From Chrysomallon squamiferum (lineage: Eukaryota > Mollusca > Gastropoda > Neomphalida > Peltospiridae), in the NCBI GenBank assembly GCA_012295275.1, contig CM022672.1, positions 3,457,443-3,521,442 of the forward strand: a stretch of DNA of 64,000 bases, in the 5' to 3' direction. The number at the start of each line of letters is the position of its first letter. Position 1 is the first letter of the stretch. Below the pieces are notes generated by a model. It had not been told where the DNA came from. It saw only the letters and a list, made by a program, of their open reading frames with translations, and made no database searches. Both the position numbers and the translations under genes were made by a program. Shown piece after piece: positions 13,764 through 27,005 of this stretch.

Positions 13764-16700
13764 AAACTTTATTTTTTTTCTTTGGAAGAACTCAATTTTT
13801 AAATCTCAAAATAATTAATATGTTAAAAAGCAGCTGAATTATTTCTAACTTCAGTAAAAATATTATATCCAATATGTGACATTTTGTCACATGAGATTCA
13901 GTGCAGGTAAGACAATAAATTACATTACTGAAAACCAAGAAATAAATCTATTCTTCGATAATATCAATAAACAGTGTACGAAATTGTCCAACAAATACAT
14001 GTGTAGCTGTACATTAACTGAGATTACAATATCTAACACTTTCTCATCTATGTGGAGAAACACAACCTTTTTTCCTTTTCACAAATCAACATCAAGCTTC
14101 AACAAAACTTTAATTTACAGTACAAGAAGAAACAACTTACTGAATTAAGTTAATTTTTACAGATAATTGTTACATTACAGCTGGAAATGTCAACATAAAA
14201 AAGAACATATATTACAGCAGTGAGCAGTTTGAGATAATGAAGTTTCCAATTACATCCAGCTATTTCAAAAAAAAAAAAATAATAATTTAAAAAATAATAG
14301 TGAAAATCTCTTTCATTTACTTTTATAATATAAAACAAGTTAATCATAAAGTAGAAAATAAACAAGATGCTGTTATTTCCCACACCAATTGTTTAAACCA
14401 AAGTTGTACTGATCGAAAAAAAAAAAAAAAAAAAAAACTTCATAAAAATGACATCCCTGTACAATCTAATCACATATTTGTATATGTATGTGTGTATTAT
14501 CATTTACTTGTAAAATGCTTTGTGATTATAAATACATATAAATAAATTTCCTATAAGATATTAACATTCATTAACAAGTTCTAATAGATTTTATCCTTGA
14601 CCACATTATTGCCATTACTGGACAATGTTGACATCTCTGTTACATACAGTAAATTAGAAAACATTAGCAACTTTAAAAATGAGCAATAACATTATCTGCT
14701 ACTTTAAACTACTTTTTATTGGCACATCCAACATTCATAAGCATCTTTATTAAATTTGTGGTTATCATGTGACAAGGACGTGGGTTTTGTAATGATGGTC
14801 TGAAGGAGAAACCTTGCTGGTGCATTGTGGGGTTTTTTTTGTTGTGGATTAAGAGAGAGCAGGATCATTTTAAAGGGTGTTTGATACAGAAGCTGGAACA
14901 TTAGACAAAAACAAAACACGTGAGCACCCAGTAATAAGAAGTAATTCAGCAACCATCCATTATTAGAAAAGCTATCTACAGTTGAGCTTAAACAGTTTTT
15001 TTTTTTTTGTCAATTAAGAAATTATTTTATTTAATCAGGAAGAGGTGGGAAAATTTTCTAAATGATTTATTACACTGAACACATTTTTAATCACCTTTAT
15101 GTGGTCTCATAGATATAATGTTAAGGATCACATAAAGAATGAGAAGAAATTCACTGCCTCCATTTGACAGGCAATGCTTTTCTAATTAATTGCAAGTGAT
15201 CTTTTATACACAGCTGTGCACAGACTAGAAAGCACATTGATAAAATAGTTGTGTAACTAGTTCGAATGGGAAACAGGCACATATATGAGGTTTGATCTTG
15301 CAACACACTCTAAACCTGGAGCAAAATTTACTAAGGTATCTTTTAAGGTCTTATTATCATAAAACTCCCCAAAAACCAACAGATATAGAACTAAAGAAAT
15401 CAGGTGCATATTATCAATTCCAGAAACAAAAATTACTGGAACGTTGACACAAACTGCTGTGATCACAAGCCCTTTATTCATTAGATGTAATTTTGGTAGT
15501 CACTCTGTTGTCCTAATTATTATTAATTTAACGTATTTATGGTAAATGAATTAAAAAAATCTTTAGAACTGATTTAATTTGCATGTGTACATTATCAAAA
15601 TAATAAGATTTCCAAGACTCTGAACACTATGAACCAATGAAAATGCCTCCGTAGATTTCAATGACCTCAGTTCCACTTAGATTTGACAGAACTTTATAGT
15701 TATAATATTTATATTTTGAAAGATTATCAGTATCCTGTTAACTATTTTCTAACCAATTAAAAAAAAAAAAAAAAAAAAAAGTAATTTCATACCTTTCATG
15801 AGCGGTCTATCATTTTCAACAATGTCTTCTGAAAGTTAGTTTTTAAGAAAAATTCAATATGGATGTGATGTTTCCAACAACATCCTTTGAATTTTACAGT
15901 TTTTAACAGAAGTTTCAGTATAGTTTATGATGTTTCTAATACAAGAATCTACCTGGTTTCTTTACACGTGTGAATGAAGCAAAGCTATTCCAAGTTTATG
16001 TGCCAAACCCAAATTAGATTTGTAAAAACAGGGCATAAATTGAATAATAAATAACTGTTCCACACCCATGCAACATTCAGCACACTTAGCAGGTTACATT
16101 AAAAATGACATATAAAATACACACATATATATTTAAAAATTACTTCTGACTCAATTTCCTTTGAATTTTAAAAAAAATAATAATAATAAATAAAAAAAAA
16201 TAATGAAACATCTACTTTCAAGTGTTGTTACAGGAAATAACAGTAATAATAATTTTTTTTTAAATTCATTGTCTTTTATTTTTTTGTTTTTTTGTTTAGT
16301 TTATTTTGTAATTTGATCATGTAGGGTGAATGTTATCACAGTATTTTCTACACGTTTTATACGTAATTTCTTAAAATTTAATTTTCAAATTTAATTTTGC
16401 TGCATTTATTAGTAATGTATATATATACTATTTATTTTTCCACAGTTGGGCATTAAATAAATTTTATTACAAAAAATTTACTTGTATTAAATCAACATTT
16501 ACCCTTGAAATTTACAAGATAGAGACTCGTGTTATTTTGGGGTTTTTTAAATGTTTAGTTTTAAGTAATTATAATTTATCACAATTTAATTAGTAAATAA
16601 ACCCATATCTCATTCTCTGATCAACAATCAACCAATCTACACCAAATAAAGCCATATTTGTTTTTAATTGAATCAAACACAGTATTTGTTGTAACAATGC

Positions 16701-17016
16701 TTACCCTGCAGTGAGATACAGAGTAACAATTTCTTCCAATTTATTTTATATATACATATATTGCTTTTAATTTCTTATACATTTTTTAACTTTTTTTGAA
16801 ATTTTAACTTCAGAGCAATAAAACATTGTAGTAATTCTAATATTGCTGAAGGTACTTATTTCATAATTTTTAAATACTTTTTAAAATCTTCAAATGTACT
16901 GACTTTTCAAAACTTACGAACAGAAATAGTTTTTAATACCTTTAACATGAACCCATGTTAAGAAGGCACTTTTTATTACTATACAAAGTGGTTACCAAGC
17001 AAAGATTTGACCTTAC

Positions 17017-17109
17017 CTTTAACACACAAACTCTAGGATGTGTGGGATGGACCCTGATAAATCTCCACACTGTCGATGACCTCTGAGCAAACACTGGTGA
17101 ACCACAGTA
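17017..17109 (-). other. Candidate non-coding 5' exon (FAM53 gene)
   Basis: On the minus strand, a 93-base segment sits between a strong acceptor (AATATTTCAG) and a strong donor (AAAG/GTAAGG). It is visibly less AT-rich than its surroundings. One frame is open throughout (31 codons, no ATG), which can occur by chance at this length. Position and strand make it a plausible 5' UTR exon of FAM53. It could also be an exon of an unrecognised minus-strand transcript. Confidence 0.35.
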
Positions 17110-17538
17110 CTGAAATATTCAGATATTACAATCTATGAAATTAAAATGCTTTCACCCCAGCCACAAATCACCTTAAGTGAAAAATGTCACCACATTACTG
17201 GAGGAAAAAAAGCTGTGTTCTTTGAGCACACACAATAGAGAGATAAAGAAGACAAGCAATCACCGATATTGTGCATATATAATGACAGCCCACCCCTCCA
17301 TCAACAATCCTCCACAGCACCTCACTAACAATGCTGACAAAACTCTCCTTTCATCGTGGACAACGTCGACCGTGTGAGAAAGACCACGTTGTCGTGTGTG
17401 TGTGTGTGTGTGCAGTGTGGCAGCGTGAATGACTGGCCGGCCGGCATGTGTATTCTGACTGGTTCTGTCACTTGGCTGTTACATTACTTCCACACACAAA
17501 CCTGCTTTCTGACAACTCATAATAATTAATACGTATAT

Positions 17539-17540
<2 letters not shown>

Positions 17541-17593
<53 letters not shown>

Positions 17594-17601
17594 TGTGTGT
17601 T
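17541..17601. repeat. (TG)n microsatellite
   Basis: About 30 GT units with a TCTG interruption near each end. It is one of the longest dinucleotide tracts in the window. Confidence 0.96.
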
Positions 17602-18167
17602 GTGCATGAAGCTAAACTGGACTAAGGCCAAGTACAGGTACATTCAATCTCAGAACACCATCAAGGCATTATAAGAAAACTGTGTGTTCCATGAACAAAG
17701 GCAAGTTGGCAAAAACTCAACACTGCCTTTTCATACTGGTTGATTGCCTGCTCGGCTGAGGTACCAGTCAGCTATTGAAGGATTAGGGTGCAGATAAAAC
17801 TGTTAGGCCAACAATCCTATTTTCACCTCAAGAAGGCCATAAAAACATTTAAAAATTCTATAATCTGTTATATGAAAATTACTGTCACATAATTTATTAT
17901 TCACACCATTTCAACAACATTTACTTTTAAATTAGCTATTCTGATATTTATAATAAATAAAAAAAAAAATAAAAAAGTATGTCATCTGCATACAAATTTT
18001 CTGCCACATTTCTTTTTTAAAATATGCTAATTTATGTGTGTGTGTGTGTGTATTTGTTCTTTTCTGCACAAAAAAAAGAGGAAACTTATTTCTGAAAGAT
18101 ATAGCACTTATATATATATATTTTATTAATTTCATTTTTACTATACTTTAATGCATGTTTAGTATGA

Positions 18168-18170
<3 letters not shown>

Positions 18171-18207
<37 letters not shown>

Positions 18208-18212
18208 CACCA

Positions 18213-18237
<25 letters not shown>
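18171..18237. repeat. (TTA)n tract next to a poly-T run
   Basis: About 12 TTA units (18171-18207) are followed within a few bases by a run of 26 T (18212-18237). On the minus strand this reads as poly-A, which could mark the tail of an old retroposed copy, although no body was recognised. Confidence 0.9.
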
Positions 18238-18244
<7 letters not shown>

Positions 18245-19769
18245 AATTTGTATTACTTTTTTTCAGTTGCTGTAAGGACTTTTGACAGTAACAAGAATAA
18301 ACTATACTTGCACTCATCCACTTTACACAAGATGATGGGTATCTGAATAAACTCTCCACACTTTTAATGCAAGAATCTTCCTGCAACAAATGTTCAGTGA
18401 CAGATTAATTTTTGTTGTTGTTTTTATTACGAGTGGCCTTCACCAGCGATGTTGTTTGAGAAATACTTCTTCCAGCACAGTTCCTGTTGTGTGTGTGCAT
18501 TCCTGCTGAGTTCTTCACTTGACAAGAACTTGTTACTGTTGACTTCAGTTCACAGACAAGTGTCACAAACCAATAAACCTCAATAGTTTTATCAAAATTG
18601 CATCCTCTCGGCAATATTAGCAAAAAAATACAAAAAAAGTCATCTTCACAGGCCACAGAATACTGTAAAGTCCTTAATATTTTATCAAGTCTGTATCAAT
18701 ATTTCAATATTTCATCTTTATCAAACAGAATGTAACAGAAGAAATTCATGGCAAATGTTAAGTTACTGTATTTCCTCACCTGTAAGCCAAGAATGGACTA
18801 TCAGTCTGAACTGCTTGTAAAGTTAATCTGACTACTCATTCCATGCACTGAAAATTAATATCTTTTATTGACTTTGTTGTAAGCAGATCCATGTTTTGGT
18901 ATAAAATAAATGTAACAATATACTCTACAGAAGTACTAAAATCCAGGTAGTCTGTTAACATAATGATTAAAAATGTCAGATAACGACATTTAGGTAATAT
19001 CATATTTTTTATGAAATTCTATTCAAGGGTCTAGATATAATATGAAACAAAGATTAAAAACCTATCTGAAAGTAATGCATTAAATTATATTATATATATT
19101 TCTATTAAACATTAAAAGAGACACATTTATACACATACTGACACAAATACACATACATACCTATACCTGCATATTTATGTATACATAAATACATACATTT
19201 ATACATTATACGTATATGTATTTTAATAATCTTTAAAAACCTGTTAATATAAGAATAAAAATGAATGTCAGACTAACACGTGATCAAAAGAATAACTTTA
19301 AAAATAAATAATAATAACTGTATTATGCTTTTTTCAAAACATAAGCCAACATGAAAGCAGGGATATGCTAATGTTAATGGTTTTGCAGCAATGACTGGAA
19401 AAGGAAAAATAAAAAAAAAATTAAAAAATGAAATAACACCATGAAAGAGGATTATCTTTACAATAGTTATTAACAGGGTGTTCTTTTTATTTGTTTCCTT
19501 TTGAAAACATTCTCTTTATGGATTGCGTGAGTGTTTATTGCAGATTATCCGGCCTGTAAACATGTCATAATAGCTAAATATGTCACATCTAAATAATATT
19601 CAATCATGCCTTAGTGTGCATTATCATCTAGATCCACTAGCTGTGAATGAGTGAGAGAGTGTGAGAGTGAGAGAAACAGAGAATGAGTAAGTGTGTGAAT
19701 GGGTGGGTGTGGGTGGGTGTGAAAAAGAGAGAGACATAATAAAGAACAAAATTTGTTAATCTATAATTT

Positions 19770-19772
<3 letters not shown>

Positions 19773-19805
<33 letters not shown>
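19773..19805. repeat. (TAA)n microsatellite
   Basis: Eleven TAA/ATA units in AT-rich sequence. Confidence 0.93.
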
Positions 19806-19807
<2 letters not shown>

Positions 19808-20733
19808 AAATCAGAACCTATTTCTCTATGTTTAATTGAAAGAGGAAAAATAATGTTTCTCTTCACCAAGTTATTTAATAAAGTATTGAGTAAACAATTC
19901 AAAATCAATAAATAAATAAGCTTTGATACATGTTTATCTCAAAATAACTTACAATTTAATCTGAAAATTCCTCAAACACTTGTTTTTCACAGGAGTTTTT
20001 GCATACTAACCAAAACAGAATCCTCTAAGTGTGATAAATTAAACTATAGAATCTACCAAACAAAACTTTTATCTTTTCAAAGTTTCCATAAACAAAACAC
20101 TTACAATGTATTTGATAACAGATATCGTCCAGCAAATAATTCCGGTTTTCTTGGTATGAAACTCTTCTAACAAAACTCAAAAGAAATTTCCAACAAGTAC
20201 ATGTGTAACTGTAAATTCAGACATGTTTATGTAAATGTCGATAAAATTCCAGTCCGATTAAATCAATCGAGTACTGATAAATGTGCTAATGGAAATTGGA
20301 GAAGAAATAAAAGCAAGACTGGATTTGTCAAAATACAATGTACTATCGGTATATATATCTATATATATAGAGGACAGCATGAAAGGGTACAATGAGCTGG
20401 CATTGAAGCAAAGAAAACCAATAAAACCGGTGTTCAAAGTCACCACATACCTCTCAAAACACAGTGCCAACCCAATCCCAATAAATCAAGTGTGACACAA
20501 ATATACTGCACAAAACTATTTTGGGAACATTTAGATTTAAATATTTAATAATTGATAGTCCAAACAAAACACCAAATACAGACTAACATAAAATTATGAA
20601 TGGACACTTAAATCTTTTTGTAAAGGAGGGGGCTAATTACTTTTGAACATTTAAGAATTATGTTAATCTTTTCAATCCCATACAATGTTTATCTGCTTCC
20701 ATTTTAAGTAGCATGAATTACTTTTACCTTCTG

Positions 20734-21126
20734 ATAGGGTATAAAAATTAAATGTTGTTAGAGCTAGAATACCCTAAATGATTCTACCCTGACATAAAAT
20801 ACTAGAATACTTTACACTTTTATTCTTATATAAAAAAATAAAAAATTCAACAAGTGACAAAAACAGGCTGTAAAAATACCACACATATCTTAAACCAGAA
20901 TATCTGAATGACTAATGCTTATAACAGGGTAAAAAGTTTCAATGTTATTACATCTAAAATAACTGTCAAACATTATTAGAATACTTCACACTTTTATTTT
21001 TATTAAAAATTCCAACAAGTGACAAAATTAGGCTATAAAATTACCAGGGTACCAAACATATCTTTAAACCAAGATATTTATTAAAGAGTAGAAATTATTA
21101 AATTTTATTACATTTAAAACAACTTA
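20734..21126. repeat. Degenerate tandem repeat, period about 174 bp
   Basis: A block starting AGAATACTT, continuing ACACTTTTATT and then CAACAAGTGACAAAA, appears at about 20804 and again at about 20978. Each is followed by similar AGGCT(G/A)TAAAA, ATATCTT(T)AAACCA and GGGTAAAAA/AGAGTAGAAA-like segments. The end of a third, partial copy precedes the first. The copies carry many substitutions and small indels, so the array is old. Confidence 0.6.
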
Positions 21127-24100
21127 TTGTTCTTCTTCTTATTATTATTATTATTTGATGCATGCACTGAAATACTGTTAAACATTTTAATATATATAAA
21201 TTAAAGGCAATGTTTATAAATCTTTCTTTTTCAAGAATAAAATATAAACATTTTTGCAGTACATATTTCATTTTATCTCCTTAACCTACATTTTGTATTT
21301 TTTAAATACTTCTGTAAAAAAAAATAAAAAATAAAAAAATATTGTTATTAACATCAACAAAATAACAATGGAAATTAATAAAAATAAAAAAAATTATGAA
21401 TTAAAAAAGTTATTTAATTACTGATGATTGAAAAACAAACAAAAAAGAAGATAGATTAAATTACAACAAAAAACTTGAAATGAAGAAAATGTAAAGTTCT
21501 GCAACTGAAAGGTTTGTAAATATTGTCGATACGTATTAGATTGCACAGGAAAAATGTTCATTGTTTTTCTTTAATTATATTTACTTGAGTGATGTTTTTG
21601 ATTTTTATATTTGTGGAAAGAATTTTTGTTTTGTTTTGTTTTTTTTAGTTTATGAAGGCAACCCTTTGGAATTCATTTTTTGGTTTTTTTTTCATTTCTT
21701 CCTTGTTTTATAATTTTGTGTAAAAAAAGAAACAAACATATATATACAAAATAAATAACCTAGATGAACAGTTTATTATGGATTGCATACAACTATAAAT
21801 ATATAATAACAATAAAAGTAATATTTATTATTAAATTTATTATTATCATCATTTAAAAAAAATAAAATAATCATAGAAAAATGTCTTCTTTTTTTTCAGA
21901 AATAATAATGTTGCTAAAAATACATTCCTGTGAAATGCAATGTCCAATTATCCTCTCAAGTGAGTTTATCTAACACAGCAGTTGCTTTCAGAAAATGAAA
22001 CCACAATCAGACAGGAAGAACAAAATTACAGACAGCCGTTTTAGACGGATGATTTACAGAAAGGAAACCTCTAATGACACTCAGTCGCACCAATTTATCA
22101 AAAAAAGAAGAAAAAAAATATATATTTGTTTTAACATATCTTTTTACTTTCCTTCAGCAGGAAACTTTAGTCATTTTGAAAACTGAACCTTTTTCTGTCT
22201 GTCTTTTTTTATTCTTTTTTTTTCTTTCTTTTTAAGTATAATTTTGGCATTTCATCTGGTGATGAGAAATTTATGAGAAAAGCAAAAACAAATACCCAAC
22301 TAGTGCCCATAAAAAGGCTTGGTTTGACTGAGGATCTATTTTGCCCCAGAATGCAACAGAGATTGATTAAAATAAATAAGAATCCAATATTCTCTCATTT
22401 AGGAAAAACCATAATAAACCACTGGCAATGGCCCTGTTCATGAGATATAAGCCACAAACGATTATTAAATCAGCTGTTATGTTGAAGCAAGCTCTCCATG
22501 GTGTGTAGTAAAGAAATAATTATTACATGTACAAAATTGTATCAAAAGGTTAGGATGCTGTTTTACTACTCCAGTGTTTCATTATACTTAAATACAGAGA
22601 TTACAGCTATATCAGAAATATGATGTATGACAATGATTTAATTAAACATAAAATGATTAAGCAAATCAATTTTCTGATTCTGATGTTATCTCTGTCTAAC
22701 ATTACACATGTATGAAGATATATACATGCATGCCCTTATCTGTCCATCAATAATTCAACCAGAATGATGAAGCTAAATAGTTAGAGTATTATTTACTGAG
22801 AAATGACAGTCACAGTCAATCCTTTTCAGTATACCAACTGGATAATTTCCAGCCCCAGTGTCCATGTCCGAGTTACCAAAGGCTCTGGTATGTGCTGTCT
22901 TGTTTATCAGAAAGTTATATAAAAAGATTCTTGCTGCTAACAAAGATTTTTCCTCTGAGTGTCAGAAAATGTCCTCTGTCTTAATGTTTCTGAAGAAACA
23001 GGTGAAATAACAGATATACATTAAAATATGGTCAGGTCTCCCAAATTCATTCATTTAATCACCGTAATTAATACTAAATCCCACTCATAAATTATAAATT
23101 AAGTCAGGGGTTTTTGTTGTTGTTATTTATTATTATTTTTTTTTTATCATTTTTTTTTTTCACTGCCCCCAAGGTTTATTTATAGTGCTGTTTATGTGCA
23201 GTGTAAAATGTTAAGTCAGTTAAATAATATGGACTCTTATTAATTAATTTCAGTCTGCTGATTCTGATAAAAGAATTATGAAATCAGGTGACCTGTCATC
23301 AGAGAAAATGAAATTAGTATTTATTGTTAGTATAATCAGTTCTAACTCTATTATGTCTTGAAGCACATCCTGCTGAACACTGAACTTATCAGTTTCCAAC
23401 ACAACTGAGGGACTTAAAGCTCGGCATTAATCTTTATAGTTATAATTTCTTTTGTCTCAGTATCACTGTTACATGTAATACAGATATGGATATGCACACT
23501 GGAACACAACTGAAGTTCACATAAATTATAATCTATGATGTATTATACAATTCTGCTTTATTAATAATAATAGTAAAAATAATAATGGTAGTAGTAAAAA
23601 TAACAATAACAATAACAATAATAAAAATAAAAATAATATAATAATAATAATAACAGGAATAATAAGAATAGAAATTAAGAATAAAGTAGAAAGTTTATAT
23701 TTAAAAAAATAATAATGTAACAAACATTTCAACTGATAATATGTTCAGAGTCAGATATAATATTCAGTAATTTGTCAAAGAACAAGATTAAAATGAACAG
23801 ATAATTATGTTCAAAGTTCACATTTGAGTTAATGTCTAATCTAACTCTCCTGTCATTCACTAAACATTTTTTTTTTCTTTTTCATTATTCCATTCCTATG
23901 GTTAATATCGCAATTTATTTAGCTCTCTGTCCAACTAAACTAGTATTTTCCTGCGTCTAACCCCCAACCAAAATTTTTGAAATTTGTATCTTGTGAGCGC
24001 ATGCATTTTCAGAGTTGCAGAAAGAAAAAAAATTATTTTAACAGTTCTATCTTGCAGCTGGTTTGGTCTGCCAGGCAAAATGTTGTCAATTGTTAAATGG

Positions 24101-24261
24101 AAAAAAGGGATATTATTTTACCCAGACACCACTCAAAAGAAATGTTCTGTACATGGTGTTTCCAGGATACAACCAGCAAACATCTCTAGCAACAGTTAAA
24201 GTATTAACCACGGAATCTGTCCACCCTTTTATAATCTAGTCAACAAATGTACCATAATGGT

Positions 24262-24360
24262 CCACCATGGCTTAATGGCTGGACTATTGGACTATTTTAT
24301 GCATGTTCAACAACAGTCATTAAATGCAAATGATAAATGTTATTCTGTCCAGGGAAAAGG
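24262..24360 (+). mobile_element. Weak tRNA-head SINE-like remnant
   Basis: ATGGCTTAATGGCTGGAC resembles an A-box region of tRNA-derived SINEs, and GCATGTTCAACAAC downstream is a poor B-box match. No tail or duplication is seen. Chance resemblance is possible. Confidence 0.2.
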
Positions 24361-25220
24361 AGAATAAATAAAAGTAATGTTTCTGATTAACTAGAAATAG
24401 TCCTCAGACTAGGACCAGCAGTTGTTATCTCAGATTACAATAATAATTTCACTAAATAACTGTTGACTGAACACTTGAGTTCTTAAATGTAACTATAAGC
24501 TTATTTATTTACATTCATTATTGTTCCATTTATTTTGAGGTGTTTTAAGGAGATTTCTGGAATTGGCTTTATTTTTTCTTTATTTTGTTTTCTTATATAA
24601 TACTTTAATAACCTGAGAAAATTTCATTTTTTAAAAGAGTCAATGACATTATTTAATTTTAACTTCAGATAAGACATGACTTCCTATGATTAATGTGATA
24701 AACAGGCAACACCTGCATTTCCAGTCATGCTGATGAAGTGCACATGCAAACTCTGCAGCTGCTTTGATCACACATTTCAACCCACTACAACATTTCACTT
24801 CTTTTTCTTTCTTATTACTCATTCTGAGTTTTTACCAGGGAGGCATTTTTTTGTTTGTTTTGTTTTGCTTATTTAAATAAATAATTTACATTACTAACTA
24901 TATATTCAAAATTTTAAAATATACCTGATGTTAAATATTAACATATTAAAAAAATGCCTAAAAATTTATAAATTTTTACTATTGCTATAAAAAAAAATAA
25001 ACTGTAATATGATTCCTTTTTGAAAAGGGTAACTAATATTACTATTTCAGTTTTCACAGCATAAATAAATTTCAGTCTGAAGTATAACAAAATAAGGCTA
25101 ATCGATACTTTTCACCAACATTTAACAAATACAAGTATTCTTATTTAACTACATACAGATACATGTACAGGAGTAATTCATGACTAAGCCACAGACATAC
25201 ATACACCCACGAAACACAGG

Positions 25221-25224
<4 letters not shown>

Positions 25225-25255
<31 letters not shown>
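25225..25255. repeat. (TG)n microsatellite
   Basis: About 15 TG units, followed by ATGTATGTATA-type sequence. Confidence 0.94.
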
Positions 25256-25256
<1 letters not shown>

Positions 25257-26978
25257 GATATATGTATGTATAATGTTTATATTTGTGTATATACGTCTAT
25301 ATGTGCATCTGTATATAGATATATGTATGTTATGAAATATAATACAGCCAGGTATTGGGATAATCCAAATGAGCAAGCTGCTGCCTGTTGTAACTGGTAG
25401 ATTACAAAAAGTAATTTAAAATATTGGCTGACTTTTTCACATTGGTGTTAAGGACATAACATATTGCTTGGACATAAAATCTTTGGCACTTGGACAAGTA
25501 TGTAAACACTAGTAGATTAAGAATAAACACACACATAATAGAAGTGGCAGCTCAATAAAAGCCTGGTAATGCATAAATAGTTGAACGTTTCAAATAATTT
25601 TACGTGACACTTGTACAAGGTTATTGATTAAGTTGCTGTAATAAATATGTTTATAAGGAATCATGCACTTTACAGGCAGTTAAAAGTCAAAAATTGGCCA
25701 AGATTTGTGATCATTACATTCCAGTCTTTTTGTGCATAATATATTTCCTAAATGATGTGTGCCTTTGCTTTATAAACAGAGGCAGCTACCAATGTACATT
25801 TGTCTAAATGTGGATGACAACTTATTATAAACTAATGAGGCATTCAAAATACATTTATTATTTACCACGCATAAAAAGATACACATTCAAAAGATAATTA
25901 GCATTATGTATACAGACACATTCAAAATAAAACCAGTTTTGTTAAAGATCATAAACTAAATATTCTGCTAGAAGTTTTACAAATGGATTAAATATCTGAA
26001 CACAAAATATTCAGATGATGAATGAAAAAGAAAGAAAATATTACTTATACAATACATTCTGAACTAAGAAAAAAAATAATAATGATAAAATAAATAAATA
26101 AATAAATAAATAAATATCTCTTAAGAAATAATGATTCACTCATTTCAGGAAAGTAGGATTTTTTTTTTTTTTTTTTTTTGGTGATATAAATAGTAATAAT
26201 AAAATTAATAATAATAATAATGATAATAATAATAAGAAGAAGAAGAAGAATTTATTGTTTGCTTATTTTTTATTGTTATCTGATAAATTACTCAGTGGTA
26301 TTAATCCGACTATCTTTTTTTTTGGGGGGGGAGTGATTTGACATAGAATGACATTAAAACACAAACATCAGTCATTGTTGGTGTCTATTTAAGATTAGGT
26401 AATTTCAAGTTAAGTACTCAAAGTAAAGAAAATAATAAAAATAAAAAACAGTAGTAAAATCTTCAGAACAAAGTATTAGCAAATGATTACAAAACAAAAT
26501 CAAATCTACAGAAATCTGTCGTCTAAGAAAATATCTCAAAGAATTTTTTTTGTATTAAATTTATGTTTCTCTTAATTTTTGTCCTATTATATATATACAT
26601 ATATAGACAAACAGACAGACAGATAAATAGACAGATAGATATACAATTATATTCCAATTTTCTTTCCACTATCAAATCTAGTGATGTCATTCAGCATGAA
26701 AAGAGCAGATGCATATTGAATTATGCTGCAATTTACAGGCAAGCATTAATCATATTGCGTAAAAAGACCTAGTGATGAGTAAATAGTGTTCATGTTTGAC
26801 TGGCTTGACACTGATATGTAAAAGATATCAGAGTACTGAAAATTAATGGTTGCAAAGCTAGAAAACCCTAGTTTTAATTGACGTTTACATTCAGGTATAA
26901 AATTTTAACAATCATAAAACAGCAGCATAAGTAATATGAGTTCATTTTAGTGTGTGTGTATGTTGGGGGATGCATTTG

Positions 26979-27005
26979 TGCGTGTGTGTGTGTGTGTGTG
27001 TGTGT
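26979..27005. repeat. (TG)n microsatellite
   Basis: About 12 TG units within a GT-rich 60-base patch. Confidence 0.9.

Noticed and set aside
18783-18849. Another splice-bounded minus-strand segment
   Set aside because: It has acceptor- and donor-like ends, but all frames are closed and the flanking signals are weaker than in the listed candidates. Kept only as a note.
20201-20495. Three overlapping open frames of 64-70 codons
   Set aside because: No known motif, no splice context, and part is TA-repeat derived.
25149-25376. 75-codon minus-strand frame
   Set aside because: It is largely a translation of the (TG)n tract, giving a Thr-His repeat.
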